Origin: Porites lobata | Lineage: Eukaryota > Cnidaria > Anthozoa > Scleractinia > Poritidae | NCBI GenBank assembly: GCA_942486035.1 | Contig: CALNXK010000023.1 | Span: forward strand, 2,430,001 to 2,494,000 | Length of the DNA: 64,000 bases | Direction: 5' to 3' | Part shown: in pieces, positions 57,540-64,000 of the stretch | Position numbering within the stretch: position 1 is the stretch's first letter | Layout: every line of letters begins with the position of its first letter | The notes under the pieces: model-generated | Seen by the model: only the letters and a program-made list of their open reading frames with translations | Told to the model about the DNA's origin: nothing | Database searches by the model: none | Position numbers and translations under genes: made by a program

Positions 57540-57710
57540 CAGTTGAAACTCCACTAATTATAACGCCACCCACTCTACAGTGGCCACTTTTGTTGGCAGA
57601 CAGTCCATACAACAGCCACCTCTCTACAGCGGCCTCTTTTCTTAGCGGACAGTCCATACATTGACTATTGTTTAAACTTGTCTACAACGGCCTCTTTCTT
57701 CTGTCCCCAA
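57540..57710. mobile_element. Pogo-like MITE fragment
   Basis: Starts CAGTTGAAACTCC and contains repeated CTACAGTGGCC / CTACAGCGGCCTC and GGACAGTCCATAC phrases typical of pogo-type MITEs. No right terminus was identified. Confidence 0.4.
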
Positions 57711-58049
57711 GGTGGTAGACTTCCAGCAGTTTCTCTTTTTCTTCCAATTTAGCAAGGGGAGTGCAAGCACGCGCGAGCGTCACGACGCGAGAAACGAGGG
57801 TTGCAGCTCGCCTCTCCTGTATAGCGCTTTCCATCATGAGCGTGGTCATTTCCGTGTCTCCCGCGTTTCGCACGACAGACTAAGAAAAAAGAGAGACTGT
57901 TCGTAGTCTAATCAACGAAACGGGAGTAATTAGTGACCCCACATGAAAATGAAAAAAATGTAGTCTTTTTCTGATATCGCCATGTTTGTTCCTCTGACAA
58001 GGGAAGCATTGAAGTCCCCTAAAATAGTTTGTTGACATTACTGTAGTAT

Positions 58050-58055
58050 AATAAA
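58050..58055 (+). terminator. Possible polyadenylation signal AATAAA
   Basis: AATAAA about 700 bp after the gene 1 stop; no nearer canonical signal was noticed. Weak evidence on its own. Confidence 0.2.
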
Positions 58056-58108
58056 GAACAGGTCTATATGAAAGTTTTTGAAGGCATTTCGTCACCTTGG
58101 AGAGAGGT

Positions 58109-58261
58109 AGCCTGCGGTGCAGGCGTTCGAAAGGGAAGGGGAAGGGAATTAGGGCGCGAGACCGCGCGCGAGGGAGGAGGGAGGAGGGTTCTTTTCCTTT
58201 CTCCCTCGCGCGCCCAAATTCCTCCTTCGCCGTCCCCTTTTAACGCCTGCTACGAAGGCTA
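58109..58261. mobile_element. MITE with TAGCCTGC ends and 9-bp near-duplication
   Basis: TAGCCTGCGGTGCAGGCGTT pairs with AACGCCTGCTACGAAGGCTA, and the interior GGGCGCGAG/CTCGCGCGCCC also pairs. Flanks GGAGAGAGG and GGAGAAAGG match at 8 of 9 positions, suggesting a MULE-like 9-bp duplication. Confidence 0.6.
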
Positions 58262-58565
58262 GGAGAAAGGGGATACGGGAAACTCAGCCTGTTTCTAGGC
58301 AAATTCAAGACTAAATAAAAAATGTTTAGCCTAGCATATAGCTGTTGTCATCCATGAATTTGTATTTTTGCTTCTCTATGTAGTTCTACTAATTCGGCAA
58401 TTGTTTCTTTGCAAAACATGTGAAATTTTGTGCCATGTTCTCTAGCTCTACCAAAACACCTGAGCAACGCAACCTCGTCCACGTGGCGGCTTTCTTTGAT
58501 ATGGAAGTTCTCTCAATAATATCACTAGAAAGACATTTCTTTTTCCTCTCCCTTCTCTTTTTAGG

Positions 58566-58677
58566 TAGCCTGTGTACAGACCCCCCCTTCCCTTCCCTCA
58601 GTAAAAATCGGAGAAGGGGCCTCTTCTCCGATTTTTACTGAGAGGAGGAGGGAGGGATTCTTTCTGTACACAGGCTA
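58566..58677. mobile_element. Palindromic MITE with TAGCCTGTGTACAGA ends
   Basis: The outer arms TAGCCTGTGTACAGA / CTGTACACAGGCTA and the inner arms AAAAATCGGAGAAG / CTTCTCCGATTTTT make a long snap-back hairpin. Related in style to the element at 58109. Confidence 0.6.
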
Positions 58678-58859
58678 TCTTTAGGCTCAAGGGTTCTGGA
58701 CTTCCCCTTCCGTTTTTTCTACATTTAAATGATCCTAATTTTCAAATACTTCTCCATAGTTTAGAGCTTAACAAGAGCCTGCTCGCTAACTTAATGTTCA
58801 TGAGTTCGTAAGATAACTACATTTAAAGTGACACCCTTAGGTACCGCCACTTTATCAGG

Positions 58860-59350
58860 GTTGCAAAGGGGTGACGCGTGATAGGTACCAAATTTTCAGC
58901 GTGATGCGTGATCGGGCCCAAATAAGCTGCGCGAGGCGTGATTGGGCTCAGTAGGGTTGTGCGTGATCTACTATCATCTGCATAACGCTTCATGCGTGAT
59001 TTTCCTTTTGGATTTCCCTGATTGGTGAAGATCATTTAAAACTAGATGCACAGCGCAGAGGCATTACTGAAAAGAGATAGTCATGACATCATTTTTGGGT
59101 CCTTTTTCTCGTTCCTCAGGCTCGTGATCTCTTGTCCAAATCGTCTTTATGACCTCTACTTTCAGATCAGTGAATTCTGGTTAATATAGTTAATATTTAA
59201 ATATCTGTTAACGGGCGATCCTGCCCGAAATTGTTATAAAGGACACTAAAAACAATTTATTAGAGCTAATTCATTCAAAGGGGTTGAGATACTGCCATGA
59301 TAAACTTAATGCGTGATGGCTAATTCTTTCCCCCGTAGATGCGTGATAGC
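58860..59350. repeat. GCGTGAT-rich repeat
   Basis: GCGTGAT recurs at least eight times between 58874 and 59349, several times followed by GGGC. Non-coding; class unknown. Confidence 0.45.
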
Positions 59351-59640
59351 CTAAAAAATAGTCAGTGTGACAAGATAAAACAAGATAATATTTATTTGGA
59401 TCTATATACGACCTGGTACATAGACTGTTTTCCAAATAATTTAAAGTTACAATCTTTTGTGATGCGCGGATAGGTATTCTCCTACCCCCGGCCACCTTTG
59501 CCACCCTTCTTTAGTTTCGTGCCTTAAGAATTTTGCAGTCTTTTTCAACAGACTGCGACAACAGTCCGTATTTTTGCGTATTCAAGTACGCACAAACAGT
59601 CAGACGAAAAGTGGACTGGAGCGAGGCCAGGAACCCATAA

Positions 59641-59900
59641 CTCAAGGCGTTTTTACGGACCGGTTTATTTTTAGACACATTTTGGGGCACTTTTTCCCTC
59701 GAAAATGGAATCTCTGTCACGTGTATGGACGCATTCGAAGTATAAGATATCAAAATGGAAAACGTAGCGTCATTAAAAGGCAAAAATTATCATTTGTAGG
59801 TCTGTAGGTTTTGCTGACTGGTTTTTGGGACCTTGAAGATGTTCTAAATTGGCGCCAAAACCGTTCTAAAAATAAACTGGTCTGTAAAAACGCCCTTGAG
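59641..59900. mobile_element. 260-bp MITE with CTCAAGGCGTTTTTACGG ends
   Basis: About 34-bp inverted ends, CTCAAGGCGTTTTTACGGAC / GTCTGTAAAAACGCCCTTGAG (read in complement), with few mismatches. Non-coding. Confidence 0.6.
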
Positions 59901-60331
59901 TACATGGAAGTTGCTCGCTCCACGTTATGAGCTCCGGCCCTGGTGAGGCGTCGAGCGAGGCTGAAAACTGAGAGAGAGACTGGGGAGTGCTCTCGCCTCA
60001 CACGGGCGAACGGGCGACACATGGGCGCAACGACCGACACAGGCGTGAGGGTCGCGCGCGTGAGAGAAAAAAACCGACTGTTTTGCAGTCTATGATTTCA
60101 ATGACCGGCGAATGACCAGCTCATTTCTGATGGTTTGCAGAGCGCCTTCCATTTCCTTCATTTTGCAAAAACGCTGGGTGATCTCCTGAGCTCCCAGAAA
60201 ACAGTTTCACGTGAAGACACACTAAAAAAGTCTACGTTGGATCCCCTGTGCTTGTACGGTTCTTTCTTCGTGCACAATTTGCTCTATTACCGCACTCTTT
60301 GTAAATGCCGCGAAGCGGACAGATAATCGTC

Positions 60332-60379
60332 TCGTCACGCAGCGCTTCTTTTCTCCATGGAGGAGCGTTGCGTGACGAA
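60332..60379. repeat. Short hairpin CGTCACGCAGCGCT
   Basis: CGTCACGCAGCGCTTC pairs with GGAGCGTTGCGTGACG apart from a few mismatches around CTCCATGGAG. A compact snap-back element. Confidence 0.5.
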
Positions 60380-61399
60380 ACAAAGAACAGCTACTCACGA
60401 CAAGGTGATAAGCCTCATAAGCTGTAGTTGTAATGTTACAGTTTCATTAACCTGCAAGCAGGCGGTCCTTCTCTGCCTTTCCCCCATGGTCCCCCGAAAA
60501 AAAGGAACGCCTGGTCGTACATAATAGTTTTTCACGCACATATCCTACCAAGATAAAGTTTCAGTTTGCTCAAGGAAAACCTTGGTGTGCTTATTAAATA
60601 TTTACCACCTCTCATCATTTATTATTGCAAAGGATCTGGGTTGCCATGTTGCGCCGAAAAGTCTATCTTGAAAATTTAATAATTTATCAGAAGATCCCCC
60701 CTCCCGATCAGCTGTCGATGGGTCTCCGGGGTCACCCGAAGTTGACCTAACCGATCAATTTTCTGCCCTATCCGGCGTTCGAGCGTGACAACTTGTTTTG
60801 AGAGCAATCCGATCGAAGGCGAAATATTTTGTCTGTCTCTCACACGAGAGTAGTTAGCGTTTAACGAAGGTAAGTGTATGATGACACTTTGTTTCGTCCC
60901 TCTTAGATCCCTCTTTGTACTTTCATCTCAAGCTTTATACTTTTCGCGAAGCAGCGCAGTTTTTTCGCATGTATAATTTGACAGTAATATTCAGCATTTT
61001 TAGGTTTGGAATCGTCCACAAAAATGCATTGTTGGGTTTTGGCAAACAGCGAGACAATGTGCATTCATTTTTCAATTAAGGGTAATGAGACTGAACTTGA
61101 AAGGACAGTGAAGGGATCGAAATTGTCGGCAAGTAGAAGGGAAAGCATTGTCAATTTTGACTGCGCGTCACCGCTCGAGTATCTGATATTTATGGTCTCC
61201 ACTTCGTGTCTAAAACTCAAAGTTCAGGAATAAAATCGAGGACGCAGTTATTAGTCATCTAATTTCATTTTTTTCTCACCGCAGTGCGTAAAGATGGTAA
61301 GTTTTAACGACAGAAATCCCCCCAGAAATCCCGTTCGATTCATATTTCTTCGTCTATGAGTCGTTTCCCGCGCGCGGGCGGTGTACATTCCCGTAGTAC
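60380..61399. other. Region upstream of gene 2; possible spliced leader exons
   Basis: A consensus donor ACGAAG|GTAAGTG lies at 60868, acceptor-like TTTTTAG| at 61002 and CACCGCAG| at 61283, with AAGATG|GTAAGT only 12 nt after the latter. These could belong to 5' UTR exons on the plus strand, but no coding continuity is seen. Confidence 0.25.
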
Positions 61400-61555
61400 C
61401 TTGCGGGTAAAGTGGCTTTCGTTCTCCGTGGAATCAACTGAAGATCGTTTCTTTATTTCAAAATCCCTCGTGAGTTTGACGCGTTTTTTCACAGTCGTTT
61501 GCGGATTATTTAGTTGAGGTGTGGTGAAAATCATTTCGATTTTTGGAACAGACAA
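61400..61555 (-). CDS. Candidate first exon divergent from gene 2
   Basis: The ATG at 61555 opens 52 codons to a possible donor AAG|GTACTA in phase 0; the frame continues to a stop at 61340. The peptide (MSVPKIEMIFTTPQ..., Lys/Arg/Ser/Thr-rich) is not recognised. Only 111 bp separate it from the gene 2 start, mirroring the divergent exon beside gene 1. It could be a chance frame in CG-rich promoter DNA. Confidence 0.28.
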
Positions 61556-61599
61556 GCTGGCACCCGTGTCGGGGAATTGCGAAACTGGAGATCGTTGAA

Positions 61600-61623
61600 A
61601 TGGACAGTGGCCTGGAAGATTGA
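61600..61623 (+). promoter_or_regulatory. Upstream ORF in gene 2 leader
   Basis: ATG to TGA, seven codons (MDSGLED), 43 bp before the gene 2 start codon. If transcription starts upstream of 61600 it could dampen translation. Confidence 0.3.
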
Positions 61624-61666
61624 ACTATATTGTTACATCAAAATTTTGCCGTTGTTAAATTAAAAA

Positions 61667-62567
61667 ATGAGCCATACGCCGTTGTGCTCGAAAGATTGTA
61701 ATATCAAACACCACGATGTTGTTACTTCGCTTCAAGCTGTCGCCCCCAGATTTAACTCGTGTGGCTCGAATGACTCTTTTCCCGGCCCTGTTCGGGCCAC
61801 GCGTGGAAACAACAAGGAGGACTTCAAAAAACATGTCCAAAAGCTTGTTTCTGAAGGATGGTCCAAAGATAAGGAAGTTCCTGAACCATTTCAACTTTTA
61901 AAGCTTCCTCTTCTGCACTTAGCGAGTATGTTTGGAAAGCACGAGGTTGTGGAATGGTTATTGAATGAAGAAGGTTACGATGCAAAACTTCAAACGTCTA
62001 TTTCAGGCGAAACGGCTTTGCATCTTGTTGCTCGCCACCTTTACACGGCATTGTCTCCATCTGGATCTCGCCTTGAAAACATGAGCATCACTGCCAAAGT
62101 GGCTAATTTTGAGAGAGTTGTTTCCCTCTTGATCGAGAAAGAAGTAAGCCTTTTCTGGGCCAAGGATGAAGTGAACCGTGAAACCCCTTTTCACATTTTA
62201 GCCAAGCAACTACTGCAAGCTTCCTCAGGCTTTGTCGACGGGGAACTGGAAAAGGAGGATCTATGTTTGTCATTTTTTTCAAACAGTCTTGATGTGACCC
62301 TGAAACTTATGCTGGCCGAGGAGAAAACAAGGCTAAACAGAAGAGATGTAAAACACGCTCTAAGCATAAAAAACTCTGAGGGTAATACTGCTTTGCATTA
62401 CCTGGCTCAGGCATTTAGGCATGGGTTTCTGGTGCTTAGATTCTTGGTCAAGTCCTTAGGTAACAATGACCTGCTGAAAATCAAAAATTCAAGCGGGCTT
62501 TCAGCGATTGATATTGTTAATCAAGTTTACCCTGGCCATGAAAAAGACTTGCTTATTGATGAGGAAG
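61667..62567 (+). CDS. Gene 2 exon 1
   Basis: 901 nt, 300 codons plus one base. Unspliced, the frame stops eight codons after the donor at 62593. About half of the protein is helix pairs of ankyrin type. Confidence 0.85.
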
Positions 62568-64000
62568 GTAGGTGTACTGCTCCTAATTCCTAGATTTACA
62601 GTATTAATATTTCTATTTCAAACGGATCATAAAACTATGCTGAAGTTGCTGAAAGCTTGTTGAAGGCAAACAAGTTGAGTGGGGTGTGAAAGAAAACACC
62701 CCATCTCATAGCAATCGGAGGCAGGCAAAGTTAGGTAAGTGCATGGTGTTGTGATTTGCAAAAACCTTGACGCAAAAGAAAAACCAAAAATCCCATCATC
62801 TTGTAGTTTCCTGGTGGTAAAGGACATTTCTCCCTTGTACTATGGCACATACATGTACCGTCTAGAGGCCAGTATTCAAGGGCAGATTTAGGGGTGGGCC
62901 CTGCCCCCCCCCCTCCCCTTTTTTGTGGTTTATTAAATATTTCAGTGCTACATGTTCAATATGGAATCCAGGCATTTGCTAAATTTAAGCATCCAGAAAG
63001 CACTAGATTGCACCTCAGAAAACTTCAATTGCAAAAGTTTTCCCGGAGGAACATGTGCCCGAAACTCCCTAGAAAAGGGCGCCGGTCGCAGTGCTGATGG
63101 GCGCTATCATGCCCATATTGCCACCGTATCTCTAGGCCCCCATCTATCACAAAATCCCCTATCTGCCCCTGGTACTGAACTTACATCCACAACAGGAACA
63201 AACACGACTGACGTACATGCAATATTATAGGCAACCGCTGACCAAAGTATCTACCAGCAGTTGTATCGAGTGAATTATTGATTTAAAGGATTGATAGATT
63301 AATGGTGCTTCTGTAAATGTGGGTCTCAGAGAACCGAACAGCTACAACATTGCAAAGAGTTTACAAATTAAAACAATAACCACGGATTAAAATTTAATAA
63401 ATAAGAGTGATAAGATAGAACTAGATCGATAAGAGCAATGTTGATTGCATAACTAAAAAGGAGTAGAAATTGTTGTTGTGTGTTGGGGTTGTGGTTGGTG
63501 ATAGTGCAGGTTCCTAATAGGCTCTTTCAGAATCTGGCATTTACTTGGCTAGGGTTCTGGATTTCAGATTAAAGGAAAGCAAGATTCAGGATTGCAATAT
63601 GAATAATTATGAACAGGACTGTGTGATTTTATGGTTTAACGTTAGTTTGGTCCAGACTATGAGATTAAAGAACACTGTTAGTCGAGCTATTGAAGCACCC
63701 GTTTCTGGACTGTCTTGAAGCTGAATGGATTCTGGAATTTGTTTACTTGTCAAAGTCTGTTTACACTGGAGGTCAAGCTCGGTCTGTACAAGACTGTTTT
63801 CTCCCCATAAAAAGAGGTTGTTATGATGGTATCATGGACAGTCTGCTATATTTTCATCTTGTTTATGTTTCTCTCTCTGTTTTAGTGAAGAAAAGAGCTT
63901 ATAAAGTTGTCAGCAAAAGTTATCAGAACACGGCAGGCAAGCAAATGAATCTTTTAGAGGTTCTTCATACCAGCGGCCCAAATGTTACATCAAGTAATTC
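61667..64000 (+). CDS. Uncharacterised ankyrin-like protein 2, exons 1-2, partial
   Basis: Exon 1 is 61667-62567 (donor AAG|GTAGGT, phase 1); exon 2 is 63886 onward (acceptor TTTTAG|), still open at the window edge. An in-frame TAA two codons upstream fixes the start. The protein begins MSHTPLCSKDCNIKHHD: the C-x3-C-x3-H-H motif of gene 1 placed at the very N-terminus. Ankyrin-like segments follow: LPLLHLASMFGKHEVVEWLL, TSISGETALHLVARHL, RETPFHILAKQLL, GNTALHYLAQAF and GLSAIDIV, with unusually long connecting stretches. No signal peptide or membrane helix. It lacks the long N-terminal repeat region of gene 1. Function unknown; probably intracellular protein binding. Confidence 0.8.
62568..63885 (+). 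other. Gene 2 intron 1
   Basis: Contains a C-rich repeat-like stretch near 62890-63180 (GGGCCCTGCCCCCCCCC, CCCTATCTGCCCCTGG) with two spurious overlapping frames. No other exon is evident. Confidence 0.5.
63886..64000 (+). CDS. Gene 2 exon 2 (cut by window edge)
   Basis: The polypyrimidine tract CTCTCTCTGTTTTAG| precedes VKKRAYKVVSKSYQN and later MNLLEVLHTSGP. The phase agrees with exon 1, and the frame is open to position 64000. Confidence 0.7.

Noticed and set aside
62894..63230. Overlapping 67- and 92-codon frames as an exon of gene 2
   Set aside because: They lie in a C-rich repeat-like stretch, lack matching splice signals and show no ankyrin-like pattern.

Overview
This is eukaryotic DNA: AT-rich, with spliced genes, GT-AG introns and dense MITE-like repeats. 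A P2X receptor gene, a BEL/Pao retrotransposon and several hairpin repeat families of the kind common in coral genomes suggest an anthozoan cnidarian, probably a stony coral. That placement is inference from gene and repeat style.

Layout. (1) Positions 1-18,168, minus strand: exons 1-8 of a P2X ATP-gated cation channel. The gene runs off the left edge, so its last exons, including the second membrane segment, are missing. Its introns hold a Harbinger-like MITE (811-1614), a LINE 3' tail, a 4.4 kb tandem duplication bounded by 0.27 kb MITEs (7102-11499), a GC-rich minisatellite (12424-12900) and several TIR elements. (2) 18,235-18,443: nested perfect hairpins just upstream of the P2X start codon. 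(3) About 19.5-28.9 kb: a decayed long-period tandem array with at least four nested transposon insertions and no genes. (4) 32,496-32,606, minus: a probable first coding exon. (5) 32,846-47,600: a very large foldback-type transposon. It has two 1.8 kb inverted arms made almost wholly of a 20-bp minisatellite, 51-bp inverted ends, a 4.2 kb spacer and an 8-bp target duplication. A BEL/Pao retrotransposon (39,165-46,175; two identical 298-bp LTRs; TSD TTAGT) is inserted in its right arm. (6) 47,748-57,349, plus: a four-exon gene for a predicted 1545-residue protein with N-terminal degenerate repeats, ankyrin-like blocks, a C-x3-C-x3-H-H motif and a C-terminal coiled coil. (7) 61,667 to the right edge, plus: a second, partial gene clearly paralogous to the first.

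The two plus-strand genes look like a tandemly duplicated, uncharacterised ankyrin family. The first has a good candidate minus-strand first exon head to head with it; the second has only a weak one. Without the foldback element the first pair would be about 378 bp apart, so the transposon appears to have landed in a bidirectional promoter and pushed the two genes 15 kb apart.

Reading-frame breaks in the BEL/Pao element lie largely in homopolymers although its LTRs are identical. The middle copy of the 7-11.5 kb duplication also has shortened homopolymers. Both point to residual long-read consensus errors inside repeats rather than true decay.
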